NCBI RefSeq assembly: GCF_900155545.1
Contig: NZ_LT732525.1
Coordinates: 585,075-641,798 of the forward strand
DNA from: Clostridium sp. Marseille-P2415
GTDB lineage: Bacteria; Bacillota; Clostridia; Lachnospirales; Lachnospiraceae
Reading direction: 5' to 3'
Length of the DNA: 56,724 bases
Part shown: piece after piece, positions 34,326-42,835 of the stretch
Position numbering within the stretch: position 1 is the stretch's first letter
Layout of the letters: each line of letters starts with the position of its first letter
Translations under genes and position numbers: made by a program
The notes under the pieces: model-generated
The model's database searches: none
Told to the model about the DNA's origin: nothing
The model's input: only the letters and a program-made list of their open reading frames with translations

Positions 34326-34826
34326 ATGAATAAGCTCAGAAAACTTTGTGGCTTTTTACTTTCAATTGTTATGGTTGTGACTCTTTGCATTCCAGCAAGT
34401 GCGGCGGCATCTAGTAATATCACAGGTGGAATTGATTACGTGGTTTACAATCAAAACGGTGAGATTGTTGAAGAAGGAACTATACCACCAAGTAACGCGA
34501 ATTACCATTGGTCAGGTATAACTCTGGACAATGGGTGGTATACATCTTTTATGCCATCTAATTCATCTGCTAGAGGTTTTTATGTTACAGACGGAACAAA
34601 GATGAAGTTTTCTTACACATTAAATAGAAGTGCAACAATGAAATATCAATTTATCAAAACTAACTATAATGGTACTGATGATGAATATGATTGGAAAAGC
34701 GGCACTAAAACTGGAAAGAGTGCTACTGTATACGCAACTGCTGATGAGACAAAATATTATCGTGTAGGCATTACAAATGCGTCTTCAGATCGTGTAACTC
34801 TTACTTCTGTAAATTTTACATTTTAA
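34326..34826 (+). CDS. Small secreted protein linked to the BlaR1-like sensor
   Basis: A 166-residue protein with a clear signal peptide (MNKLRKLCGFLLSIVMVV...PASAAA, cleavage near residue 28). The mature part is rich in Ser, Thr, Tyr and Asn, probably all beta. Its end, KYYRVGITNASSDRVTLTSV, resembles the end of the sensor domain next door, DYYIYVISATSDYLALKQG, by eye. It may be a ligand, a binding partner or a product released under control of the system. AGGAGG precedes the ATG at 34326. No family recognised. Coupled to the M56 gene with a 31-bp gap. Confidence 0.75.
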   Translation: MNKLRKLCGFLLSIVMVVTLCIPASAAASSNITGGIDYVVYNQNGEIVEEGTIPPSNANYHWSGITLDNGWYTSFMPSNSSARGFYVTDGTKMKFSYTLNRSATMKYQFIKTNYNGTDDEYDWKSGTKTGKSATVYATADETKYYRVGITNASSDRVTLTSVNFTF

Positions 34827-34918
34827 CTGAACTTAACTCTTTAATTGCCAAAATATTATAGGGAAGTACATACAATTTAAAAGTTTTTATTCAAAATAGT
34901 TTGTACCTTTATAAATAT

Positions 34919-34960
34919 CTCCTTTCCGATGTCATAATTCTTATCGGAAAGGAGTTTTTT
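34919..34960 (+). terminator. Terminator of the BlaI-type operon
   Basis: CTCCTTTCCGAT (34919-34930) pairs perfectly with ATCGGAAAGGAG (34943-34954), then TTTTTT. Confidence 0.9.
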
Positions 34961-35240
34961 CATACGCTTTTCCAATAGCGTCCTATCCACTCAGGTAATC
35001 TGATTACAGCAAAATGATAGAGCATGATGCCATTCACCACGCTCTGCCATCACTTCATATTATCTAACAGCATGACACACCTCCCAGTATGGTTAAAAAA
35101 CAATGTATTGTTATTAAGATTTTAACATATAAGGAATGTATTTACCAATGGCTTTTTCCTGAACCACATACTTGTACCAAAGCCCCTCAATCTTTTCTTT
35201 CCATATCTGGGTTAATATGGTAAACTATTTTCCAGAGACT
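34961..35240. other. Gene-free stretch between island and HD gene
   Basis: No gene or clear signal seen. A minus-strand broken frame (MLYHFAVIRLPEWIGRYW...) may be a remnant of an unidentified coding sequence. It forms the right border of the AT-rich island. Confidence 0.35.
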
Positions 35241-35258
35241 ACAAAGGAGGAATCATGC

Positions 35259-36590
35259 ATGCAAATGCAATATACGAAAAATATAAATAATAAAAGCGTT
35301 CTCGGCATCATCCGGCGTTTCTGTAATTACATTGACCCACGGCTTACGGAACACGGATCCCATGTCGCTTACATCGTCTTTTGCATGCTTCGGGGAACCG
35401 GGCAGTATTCCGGACAGGAACTCCGCGATATCTGTTTTGCAGCCCAGCTCCACGATGTGGGAGCGTACAAAACAGAGGAGATTTCCAGGATGATTCAATT
35501 TGAGACCAGTGATGTCTGGGATCATTCGTTCTATGGATATCTCTTCATACGGTATTTCTCTCCTCTTAAGGAATTAGCTCCCGCAGTACTCCTGCACCAT
35601 ATCACCTGGAAATTTCTGGAAAATGAAAAAGAGCTCTGCCCGAAGCTAAAAGATTTGTCCCAGCTCATCCACATCGCAGACCGCATCGATGTCTCCATGT
35701 CTTTGGAAAACCGTTCCTGGGAACAGACGCTTCCATCTTTCATGGAGGGAAAGAGAACTATCTTTGCTCCGCATATCGTGGATCTTGCAGCCAAATTGGA
35801 TTTTCACGGATCCATTGAAGAGGAATGGAGGAAAGATTCGGAGTATTTTGACTTCTTAACCCGTATCCCCCTTTCCGGAGAAGAAATTACAAACTATTTG
35901 AAAATGCTGGTGTTTATCATTGACTTCAGAAGCCATTATACCGTAACCCATACCATAGCCACCACCAGCATCAGCTATGAGCTGGGAAAACTGCTTTCCC
36001 TGGGTGAAGACCGTTTAAACCAGGTTCTCTGCGGCGCACTGCTTCATGATCTGGGCAAGATCGCCATTCCGGTAGATATTCTTGAATCCCCCGGAAAATT
36101 AAGCGATCAGGCTATGACGGTCATGCGGACTCACGTAAATCTGACGGAAGAAATATTCGGAGGCAGCATAGACGAAACCATTGCACGCATCGCTCTTCGC
36201 CACCATGAGAAGTTAAATGGATCCGGATATCCGGGAGGGCTTACTGCCGGTGACTTGACCACAGAAGAACGGCTTGTGGCCATTGCGGATATCATCAGCG
36301 CTCTGACCGGAACAAGAAGCTATAAGGACTCCTTCCCTACAGAACGCATCCGGTCCATACTTACCAGGATGAAAACGGATGGTCTCTTAGACCCTTCCAT
36401 CGTTGGCCTGGCTGTTGAGAATCTGGAGGAGATTCTTGAAACAACCGCCGTACGCTGTCAGCCCATATTAAGCATTTACGATAAGCTGAAAACGGAATAC
36501 GAAGCCCTTCTTCCATTACAGTCTTTAAGCGATAAGCTTCACTTTGCGCTTGCCCTGAAAGAGCCGGACCATGCGCTGTTGTGGCCATGA
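35259..36590 (+). CDS. Tandem HD-domain protein, C-terminal HD-GYP type
   Basis: A 443-residue cytoplasmic protein. The N-terminal HD-like part has HGSHVAYIVF and AAQLHDVGAYK. The C-terminal part has the full HD-GYP signature: LLHDLGKIAIP, HHEKLNGSGYPGGL and ERLVAIADIISALTG. HD-GYP proteins hydrolyse c-di-GMP, or in some cases cGAMP. No membrane or receiver domain is seen, so the input may be the first HD domain. The start at 35259 has AAAGGAGG eight bases upstream; a longer frame starting at 35172 lacks a site. It is a single gene, convergent with tyrS. Confidence 0.88.
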   Translation: MQMQYTKNINNKSVLGIIRRFCNYIDPRLTEHGSHVAYIVFCMLRGTGQYSGQELRDICFAAQLHDVGAYKTEEISRMIQFETSDVWDHSFYGYLFIRYFSPLKELAPAVLLHHITWKFLENEKELCPKLKDLSQLIHIADRIDVSMSLENRSWEQTLPSFMEGKRTIFAPHIVDLAAKLDFHGSIEEEWRKDSEYFDFLTRIPLSGEEITNYLKMLVFIIDFRSHYTVTHTIATTSISYELGKLLSLGEDRLNQVLCGALLHDLGKIAIPVDILESPGKLSDQAMTVMRTHVNLTEEIFGGSIDETIARIALRHHEKLNGSGYPGGLTAGDLTTEERLVAIADIISALTGTRSYKDSFPTERIRSILTRMKTDGLLDPSIVGLAVENLEEILETTAVRCQPILSIYDKLKTEYEALLPLQSLSDKLHFALALKEPDHALLWP

Positions 36591-36601
36591 CGGCTGAAAG
36601 G

Positions 36602-36652
36602 AAAGGATGCGCCGCATCATAACTTAACCAGCTATTTTGCAGCGCATCCTTT
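36602..36652. terminator. Bidirectional terminator between the HD-GYP gene and tyrS
   Basis: AAAGGATGCGC (36602-36612) pairs with GCGCATCCTTT (36642-36652), with T-rich flanks on both strands. Confidence 0.75.
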
Positions 36653-36655
36653 TCT

Positions 36656-37879
36656 TTATTTCGCAATAACCTTTACAAATTTTTTCTTCCCGCGCTTTAC
36701 TACTACGCCCTCTCCGGATAACTGCTCTTTTGCGAAAACAGCCTTCACATCAGAAACAGCCTCTCCCTCTACGGTCACTCCTCCCTGCTCCACATTTCTT
36801 CTTGCCTCGGAACGGGTCGGAGCCAGGCCGGATTTCTGGAGTATGGTCAGGATATCAACGCTTCCGTCCGTAAAATCTGTCTCTTCCAGCTCGCAGGTCG
36901 GCATGTTGGCCGCATTGCCGCCGGTAAACAGTTCTCTGGCACTTTTCTTTACTTTTTCCGCTTCCTCCTCACCGTGCACCAGCTTGGTCAGTTCATAAGC
37001 AAGGATTTCCTTGGCCTGATTTAACTGGCTGCCTTCCCAGCTGTCCATATCGTCGATCTGCTCAATGGGAAGGAAGGTCAGCATACGCAGGCATTTTAAC
37101 ACATCTGCATCGGCAACGTTTCTCCAGTACTGGAAAAAGTCAAAGGGGGAAGTCTTTTCCGGGTCAAGCCATACCGCACCTGACTGGGTCTTGCCCATCT
37201 TCTTGCCTTCGGAATTTAAGAGCAGGGTAATGGTCATGGCATGGGCATCCTTCCCTAATTTCCGGCGGATCAGTTCCGTACCTCCAAGCATATTGCTCCA
37301 CTGGTCATCCCCGCCGAACTGCATGTTACAGCCGTAACGCTTAAATAACTCATAGAAGTCATAGCTCTGCATGATCATGTAGTTGAATTCCAGGAAGCTC
37401 AAGCCCTTTTCCATGCGCTGCTTGTAGCATTCTGCAGTCAGCATGCGGTTAACGGAAAAATGAGGGCCGATCTCACGAAGGAAATCAATGTAATTAAGCT
37501 CCATCAGCCAGTCTGCATTGTTGACCATAAGAGCCTTTCCATCGGAAAAATCAATGAAACGGCTCATCTGCTTTTTAAAGCAGTCACAGTTATGCTGGAT
37601 CATTTCCACAGTCATCATCTGACGCATGTCGCTGCGGCCGGAGGGATCTCCTACCATGCCGGTACCACCGCCGATTAAGGCAATGGGCTTATTGCCTGCC
37701 TCCTGAAGGCGCTTCATTAAGCACAGAGCCATGAAATGGCCTACGTGCAGGCTGTCTGCCGTGGGGTCGAATCCGATATAAAATACGGCTTTTCCTTCAT
37801 TTACCATCTTGCTGATCTCTTCTTCATTTGTCACCTGGGCGATCAGGCCCCGGGCTTTCAGCTCTTCATAAATTGTCAT
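36656..37879 (-). CDS. tyrS: Tyrosyl-tRNA synthetase
   Basis: A 407-residue class I TyrRS. The HIGH motif appears as HVGHF (about residue 46), the tyrosine site as [12 protein letters not shown], and the KMSKS loop as [11 protein letters not shown]-terminal S4 RNA-binding domain ([18 protein letters not shown]) completes the enzyme. The KMGKT rather than KMSKS loop is seen in a TyrRS subgroup. AAAAGGAG lies before the ATG. It has its own T-box leader, so expression responds to uncharged tRNA(Tyr). Confidence 0.97.
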   Translation of the reverse strand: MTIYEELKARGLIAQVTNEEEISKMVNEGKAVFYIGFDPTADSLHVGHFMALCLMKRLQEAGNKPIALIGGGTGMVGDPSGRSDMRQMMTVEMIQHNCDCFKKQMSRFIDFSDGKALMVNNADWLMELNYIDFLREIGPHFSVNRMLTAECYKQRMEKGLSFLEFNYMIMQSYDFYELFKRYGCNMQFGGDDQWSNMLGGTELIRRKLGKDAHAMTITLLLNSEGKKMGKTQSGAVWLDPEKTSPFDFFQYWRNVADADVLKCLRMLTFLPIEQIDDMDSWEGSQLNQAKEILAYELTKLVHGEEEAEKVKKSARELFTGGNAANMPTCELEETDFTDGSVDILTILQKSGLAPTRSEARRNVEQGGVTVEGEAVSDVKAVFAKEQLSGEGVVVKRGKKKFVKVIAK

Positions 37880-38192
37880 CGCAATTCTCCTTTTTCATAA
37901 AAAAATAAACCCCGTCCTATCAAAAGGACGAGGCGAATGTCTCGTGTTACCACCTTAAGTTTATAAACAGCTCACGCTGCTTACCTCTTCGAGTACCTGA
38001 TGCGATACTCTAGCACAATAACGGGTGCGGGAATCCGTCACAGCCTACTGGGCATCTCTGCCGTTGGGTGTGAAGCTCAAAGATGTATTCGCAATCCGTT
38101 TTCCACGCGCCTCTCATCAGCCGGCTGCTTTCTGTGTGGTCTTTCGCACTGCTACTTGTTCTTATCTGCGCTTTTACTTGTTTATGAAGTTA
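37880..38192 (-). promoter_or_regulatory. T-box riboswitch leader of tyrS
   Basis: The T-box bulge region reads GGTGGTAACACG (37943-37954, minus), a variant of the usual GGTGGNACCGCG. TGGT suits a tRNA with discriminator A. A terminator follows. A candidate tyrosine specifier TAC at 38085-38087 is followed by A and then TCTTT, which can pair with AAAGA about 55 nt upstream as the base of Stem I. Confidence 0.78.
37899..37933 (-). terminator. T-box terminator of tyrS
   Basis: CCTCGTCCT pairs with AGGACGGGG across TTTGAT-type loop bases, followed by TTTATTTTTTT. Confidence 0.85.
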
Positions 38193-38198
38193 TTGACT

Positions 38199-38227
38199 AG
38201 TATATGTTGGTTTGATTGATTTGTCAA
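38199..38227 (-). promoter_or_regulatory. Promoter of tyrS
   Basis: TTGACA (38222-38227), 17-bp spacer, TATACT (38199-38204). Confidence 0.85.
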
Positions 38228-38389
38228 GAGGGGGGTTCCTTGAAATTCCATCAAAAAATAAACTGAGGTCCGGACTCTTGACATTAAGGCTGCACGATGA
38301 AAAGGAATATGTTACCATGGTGATACGGAACAATCGTGTCACTGCAAGGGCGTTGGCCTTCCATCATACATAGATGGGAGGTGGTGCGG

Positions 38390-38473
38390 ATGAAATATGA
38401 CTTTTAGGACCTTATGGCCTTTGGTATGTTCATAATCGCATTACTTACCTTTATTTTCATTAATTGTAAGTAG
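38390..38473 (+). pseudogene. Decayed type I toxin (TxpA-like holin-type small peptide)
   Basis: From the ATG at 38390, preceded by GGGAGG, the frame reads MKYDF, a TAG at 38405-38407, then DLMAFGMFIIALLTFIFINCK and stop. The second part is the single-helix membrane peptide typical of Gram-positive type I toxins (about 30 residues in intact relatives). The in-frame stop at codon 6 looks like inactivation, though an inner ATG (38414) could still give a 19-residue peptide. A good promoter spacing is missing upstream (TTGACA at 38278 without a matched -10). Confidence 0.7.
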
Positions 38474-38502
38474 CGTTTTTCTTTAAAGTCCTGGAAACAG
38501 GC

Positions 38503-38595
38503 ATAGAAAAACCACCCTTGTATACTTTGGCCGGTATCGGGTGGAATTTCTACCTAACGGCTAACCCCTTGTAGGGGGGCGATTGTTCCTTTTGT
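38503..38595 (-). ncRNA. Candidate antisense antitoxin RNA
   Basis: A promoter at 38602-38630 would start a roughly 90-nt minus-strand RNA. It ends in a hairpin (CCACCC/GGGTGG with ATAC/GTAT, 38512-38544) followed by TTTTT. It runs against the 3' region of the toxin transcript, the layout of txpA/RatA. Its 5' end GGAACAATCG (38580-38589) is repeated in the toxin 5' region (38327-38336) as an inverted repeat. Confidence 0.65.
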
Positions 38596-38601
38596 AATTC
38601 T

Positions 38602-38630
38602 AATATAGCATATCTGGAGCGGCATTGCAA
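38602..38630 (-). promoter_or_regulatory. Promoter of the antisense RNA
   Basis: TTGCAA (38625-38630), 17-bp spacer, TATATT (38602-38607). Confidence 0.7.
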
Positions 38631-38658
38631 TGGTTCTTTCAAAAAGGCCCTTCTATTT

Positions 38659-38840
38659 ACCCTTTCATCAGGCCGGACATAATGCACATGCCCTGCCATA
38701 ATATAAGAGGCTCCCAGCTTTTCTGCCATCTGTGCTTCCTACACAGAATGGACCGAAGCACCTATAACAGAAAACGATTTTACCGCTCCTTCTTGTTCCT
38801 GTAATTTCCATAGAGGTAAATGAATCTTATCCACATGGGT
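38659..38840 (-). pseudogene. Decayed partial duplicate of thiE
   Basis: The DNA closely follows the intact thiE at 39271-39849: CCCTTTCATCAGG-CCGGACATAA matches the gene's 3' end, then a deletion of about 140 bases, then the stretch ending in TCTTATCCACATG matches the middle. Frame breaks and stops make it non-functional. About 280 bp of AT-rich, gene-free DNA follows up to the hairpin at 39118. Confidence 0.8.
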
Positions 38841-39117
38841 TACACCACTTTAGAAATTTAAAAAGCAATGCCCCCCTGAATACTGATTGAATATTCATAA
38901 TAAAGCCAAAATTAATCTTTATAATCTTTCTTTCATTTTCTTTTGAGATTATATATAACTTATAACATATTTTTCCAATTTTTTCCATTTTATTTATGTG
39001 TATTCAATATATAAACCTGTTTATGTAAGAGCCACCAGAGAGAATTGTAAAAATACAAAAAAAGCAGTCCATGATTATCATAATTTCACAGGAAAGAGTA
39101 TTATTTCCTGATATATG

Positions 39118-39171
39118 AAAAAAGTTCACAAAGAAATACACCCGTAGTGGTGTACCCCTTCGTGAACTTTC
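39118..39171 (-). terminator. 51-nt hairpin repeat, copy 1, after thiE
   Basis: Outer stem AAAGTTCAC (39121-39129) / GTGAACTTT (39162-39170), inner stem TACACC/GGTGTA. On the minus strand it ends in TTTTTTC, so it can act as the terminator of the thi operon. It matches copy 2 (42839-42889) at 49 of 51 positions. Confidence 0.8.
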
Positions 39172-39270
39172 GATTCCTTATGGCTCATTTTACATCAAGT
39201 ACTTATCAAACAGGAAATTTTAATTTTTTAAATAAAATTTTAAGAAATAAACTGAGGAAATAGGTATAGA

Positions 39271-39849
39271 TTACCCTTTCATCAGTCCGGACATAACGCA
39301 CATTCCCGCTGCACCCCTTTCCTTTATCTCCTTTAAGCAGCTCCCGGCAAGCTGCATCCCTCCAATGGCATAAACAGGAATGCTGACAGCGCCGCATACT
39401 TCTTCCAGAAAATCAAGTCCTCTGGGAGGCACGCCGGGTTTGCAGCCGGTTTCAAAAATATGCCCGGCAATGACATAAGCGGCTCCCAGTTCCTCTGCTC
39501 TTCGCGCCTCCTTTACCGAATGAACGGAAGTGCCTATGACAGAAAACTCCCGTCCCGGCTTTCCTTGTTCCTGCAATTTCAACAGAGGCAAATGGATCTT
39601 ATCCACATGCAGCCTCTTCGCCGTATCGGAAAAAGAATGAAGGATACAGGGCACCCGAAAGGTTTCGCAAATTGGAAGCACAAGACGGGCCAGCCTTTCG
39701 TATTCTTCCTCCTCCATGTCGTTTTCCCTCAGGACCAATGCCCTGGGCCGCTGCCTGCAGACAGATTCTATTTGTTCTAAAAATGGACGGCTGCATAAAT
39801 GCCGGTTGGTCACTGCTATGATTTCGTGATAAAATTCGTTCGATTCCAT
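39271..39849 (-). CDS. thiE: Thiamine phosphate synthase-like protein (ThiE/TenI)
   Basis: A 192-residue TIM-barrel protein of the ThiE/TenI family. Recognisable parts are YHEIIAVTNRHLC at the start, ALVLREND (usual 'lRek/lReKd'), VIGTSVHSVKEARRAEELG, AAYVIAGHIFETGCKPG and IPVYAIGGM. ThiE joins the thiazole and pyrimidine halves; TenI is a close thiazole tautomerase. The GHIFET segment instead of GPiFpT and its place at the end of a thiazole operon leave both options open. The start at 39849 follows GGGGGTGG. It follows thiH by 15 bp. Confidence 0.85.
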   Translation of the reverse strand: MESNEFYHEIIAVTNRHLCSRPFLEQIESVCRQRPRALVLRENDMEEEEYERLARLVLPICETFRVPCILHSFSDTAKRLHVDKIHLPLLKLQEQGKPGREFSVIGTSVHSVKEARRAEELGAAYVIAGHIFETGCKPGVPPRGLDFLEEVCGAVSIPVYAIGGMQLAGSCLKEIKERGAAGMCVMSGLMKG

Positions 39850-39864
39850 AAATTCCACCCCCTG

Positions 39865-41082
39865 TTATACATACAGATAATCACTCATGACCGGCTGCAT
39901 GCCCAGCCTTAACAAATCCTTCATGACCGCGTCCACGGAACGGCCGTCTGAAATCTCAAACTGGCTGTCCCCCATTTGCTCCGTTTTATCTGCATGTCCG
40001 CCGATTCCGGTACTCACCCCTGCGGATATTTTTGTAGCTGCAATGTTTACCAGGTTATCCCGTACCCGGGCACATTCCCTGGTGGAAACCGTAATGCCTG
40101 CAAAGGGCATGAACAGGCGGTATGCCGTTACCACCTGCAAAAGCTGGGGCTCATGAACATCCATGGGATTGATTTTATCATTGTTGATGATCGGACGCAG
40201 GCGGGGGCATGAAAAGGAAATTTCCGCATGAGGATACTTTCGCTGCAGCAGGTAGGCGTGCATACCGGCCGCAAATGCATCTTTCCGGAAATCATCCAGT
40301 CCCAGAAGGGCGGCGATCCCCACTCCCCGCATTCCTCCCTTCAGGGCCCTCTCCTGGGCTGCAAAGCGGTAGGGAAAAATCCGTTTGTGCCCGGCCAGAT
40401 GCAGAGTCTCATATTTCTCAGTATGGTAAGTTTCCTGAAAGACCGTTACATAATCGGCACCGCACCGGTGAAGAAAGGCATATTCATCCGAATTCATGGG
40501 ATACACCTCCACCCCCACTGCCTTAAAATACTTCCGGGCAATTTTACAGGCTTCCCCTATGTATTTCACATCCGACATTTTCCTGCTTTCCCCTGTCAGG
40601 ATCAGGACCTCCTTAAGCCCGCTTTTGGCAACAGCCCTCATTTCCTTCTCAATGTCTTCCTCCCCCAGCCTGGCCCGGCTGATCCGGTTATGACAATGAA
40701 AACCGCAGTAAATGCAGAAATTTTCACAGTAATTGGAAATATAAACCGGAGTAAAGAGATTCACACTGTTGCCAAAATATCTTCTGGTCTCCTTTCTCGC
40801 CATACAGGCCATCTCCTCCAGAAACGGCATTGCTGCCGGCGAAAGCAGCGCCGCAAAATCTTCCGGGGACCGGTTCTCATGGGCCAGGGCATTTTTTACA
40901 TCCGCTTCGGTGTATCTGTCATAATCATAGCTTTCCATGGCCTTTATCACCCGGTCCTGTATGTCTGACTGCAAAACCTCCATATCCGGCAGATAGGTCA
41001 TATGGTCGATCCGGTTTTTTTTCTGCCATTCCTTGATTTCTTCATTTAAAATACTTTCGTTGGTATAAGATTCCTTACTCAT
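39865..41082 (-). CDS. thiH: 2-iminoacetate synthase ThiH (radical SAM)
   Basis: A 405-residue radical SAM enzyme that cleaves tyrosine to dehydroglycine (2-iminoacetate) for the thiazole ring under anaerobic conditions. The Fe-S motif is CENFCIYC (CxxxCxxC) inside VYISNYCENFCIYCGFHC, followed by ILILTGESRKMSD-type and VTVFQETYHTEKYETLH segments typical of ThiH. AGGAGG lies before the ATG. It sits between thiG and thiE. The use of tyrosine rather than glycine oxidation agrees with an anaerobic host. Confidence 0.95.
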   Translation of the reverse strand: MSKESYTNESILNEEIKEWQKKNRIDHMTYLPDMEVLQSDIQDRVIKAMESYDYDRYTEADVKNALAHENRSPEDFAALLSPAAMPFLEEMACMARKETRRYFGNSVNLFTPVYISNYCENFCIYCGFHCHNRISRARLGEEDIEKEMRAVAKSGLKEVLILTGESRKMSDVKYIGEACKIARKYFKAVGVEVYPMNSDEYAFLHRCGADYVTVFQETYHTEKYETLHLAGHKRIFPYRFAAQERALKGGMRGVGIAALLGLDDFRKDAFAAGMHAYLLQRKYPHAEISFSCPRLRPIINNDKINPMDVHEPQLLQVVTAYRLFMPFAGITVSTRECARVRDNLVNIAATKISAGVSTGIGGHADKTEQMGDSQFEISDGRSVDAVMKDLLRLGMQPVMSDYLYV

Positions 41083-41092
41083 GATTTCCTCC

Positions 41093-41872
41093 TTACTCCC
41101 GTAAAAATCCGGTCAGGGGCGACGAAGGGCTGGCACCCTTTTCCATGACCCGGCCCATACCGGCCAGATAAGCCTTTCTGCCTGCCTCAACAGCATTTTT
41201 AAAGGCCTCCGCCATAAGCCGGACATCCCCGGCCGTGGCGATCCCCGTATTGGCCATGACCGCAGCAGCTCCCATTTCCATGGCTTCACATGCCTGGGAT
41301 GGTTTTCCAATACCTGCATCCACAATAATGGGCAGGTCGATCTCATCAATGAGAATACGGATGAACTCTTTGGTGCATAAGCCTTTATTGGAGCCGATCG
41401 GAGCACCTAACGGCATGATGGATGAAGCCCCGGCATTTACCAGATCTCTGGCCGCATTTAAATCCGGATACATATAAGGCATAACGATAAATCCCTCCTT
41501 TGCCAGGATTTCCGTTGCTTTTATGGTTTCCTGATTATCCGGAAGCAGATATTTGGAATCACGGATCACTTCAATCTTTATAAAATCTCCGCTTCCTGCT
41601 TCCCTTGCCATACAGGCGATCCGTACGGCCTCCTCTGCATTTCTCGCCCCTGAAGTATTGGGGAGAAGGGTGATGCCTTTCGGTATGTAATCCAGGATAT
41701 TAGCAGTTCCTCCTGCATTGGCTCTCCGGAGAGCCAGAGTGATAATCTCTGCTCCCGCCCTTTCTATGGCCGACTGGATTAAATCCAGGGAATATTTTCC
41801 CGATCCCAGGATGAACCTGGATGTAAATTCATGGCCCCCTATTACCAGCTTATCTTCTTCTAAAGAATTCAT
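41093..41872 (-). CDS. thiG: Thiazole synthase ThiG
   Basis: A 259-residue TIM-barrel enzyme that condenses DXP, dehydroglycine and ThiS-thiocarboxylate into the thiazole phosphate. Family features are [24 protein letters not shown]-type [40 protein letters not shown] and [19 protein letters not shown]. Length is normal. It is flanked by thiF (22 bp) and thiH (10 bp). GGAGGG precedes the ATG. Confidence 0.97.
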   Translation of the reverse strand: MNSLEEDKLVIGGHEFTSRFILGSGKYSLDLIQSAIERAGAEIITLALRRANAGGTANILDYIPKGITLLPNTSGARNAEEAVRIACMAREAGSGDFIKIEVIRDSKYLLPDNQETIKATEILAKEGFIVMPYMYPDLNAARDLVNAGASSIMPLGAPIGSNKGLCTKEFIRILIDEIDLPIIVDAGIGKPSQACEAMEMGAAAVMANTGIATAGDVRLMAEAFKNAVEAGRKAYLAGMGRVMEKGASPSSPLTGFLRE

Positions 41873-41894
41873 TTTGTGTCCCTCCTATTTGTTT

Positions 41895-42542
41895 TTATAA
41901 TTCCGGCTGAAGAATCAATTGGGTTATCATATTGGCCTCATGGGCAGCACAGATCGCCACCCTGGGAGCCATCAGCCCGTTTCCGTACTCCGGCTCTGAT
42001 ATTCCGTCGCCGCAAAGATAAAAATTCCGGCTTATCTTCCTGGTACGGATCTCATTACTGTCCCCGTATCCTGCCATCCCTGATGCAGAGACCAGCTTTT
42101 TATCCGGGAAATGCTCCATCACACCGTTCACCAGCATGGCTTTCATTTCCGGCACATCAAACGCTTCGCAGATGATATCCTCTGATTCAAATAACCCGGG
42201 CAGGTTATGCTCTGTTACTTTTACACAATCCGCAGCAATCTGCAGATAAGGATTTATTGCCTTAAGCTCTTCCTTAAGAGCATCCGTCTTATACATTCCA
42301 ATATGATGGATAAAATACTGCTGTCGGTTCAGATTACTGATATCCACTCTGTCAAAATCAATCAAATGCAGATGTCCCACACCGATACGGGCCAGGGCAA
42401 AGGCTACATTGGAGCCCAGTCCTCCCAGGCCCGCTATTGCCACTCTGGCCTGATTCAATTTCGCCTGAACCTCCGGGGAATGACGCTTTTTTAATGCTTC
42501 CTGAATTTCTGATTTGCTTAAAATTCCATGTTCCAGTTTCAT
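41895..42542 (-). CDS. thiF: Sulfur carrier adenylyltransferase ThiF, short form
   Basis: A 215-residue E1-like enzyme that adenylates the C-terminus of ThiS. The nucleotide loop is VAIAGLGGLGSNVAFAL and the following HLIDFDRVDISNLNRQQYF is diagnostic. It is shorter than E. coli ThiF (about 250) and lacks the paired zinc cysteines near the C-terminus, as in the clostridial 'family 2' ThiF group. AAAGGGAG precedes the ATG. It lies between thiS and thiG. Confidence 0.92.
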   Translation of the reverse strand: MKLEHGILSKSEIQEALKKRHSPEVQAKLNQARVAIAGLGGLGSNVAFALARIGVGHLHLIDFDRVDISNLNRQQYFIHHIGMYKTDALKEELKAINPYLQIAADCVKVTEHNLPGLFESEDIICEAFDVPEMKAMLVNGVMEHFPDKKLVSASGMAGYGDSNEIRTRKISRNFYLCGDGISEPEYGNGLMAPRVAICAAHEANMITQLILQPEL

Positions 42543-42596
42543 GTTATCTCCCTTTTATTCTAATCTTTCTGAAAGTCCCCGGCTGCATTCCTGTAA

Positions 42597-42794
42597 TCAG
42601 CCGCCACCTACAAAGCTGACGACCTCCAGGGTGTCGCCATCCTTTATAGTCGTTTCCGAAAGTCTGGATCTGGGAATCATACGGCCGTTATGCTCTACCG
42701 CAACCCGGTCTGCCTGATAGCCCATAAGCTCCAGCAGCTCTGAGATCAGGATCTCTTCTGACAGCTCCTGCTCCTTTCCGTTAACCATAACCAT
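42597..42794 (-). CDS. thiS: Sulfur carrier protein ThiS
   Basis: A 65-residue ubiquitin-like protein starting [11 protein letters not shown] and ending in VSFVGGG, with the Gly-Gly tail that is thiocarboxylated by Thi[15 protein letters not shown] and [11 protein letters not shown] are typical. AGGAGG precedes the ATG. It is the first gene of thiSFGHE, directly behind the TPP riboswitch and hairpin-containing leader. Confidence 0.95.
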   Translation of the reverse strand: MVMVNGKEQELSEEILISELLELMGYQADRVAVEHNGRMIPRSRLSETTIKDGDTLEVVSFVGGG

Positions 42795-42835
42795 GTCTTA
42801 TTCCTCCTCTCTTGTCTGGCAGGATTTTTTCAAGA

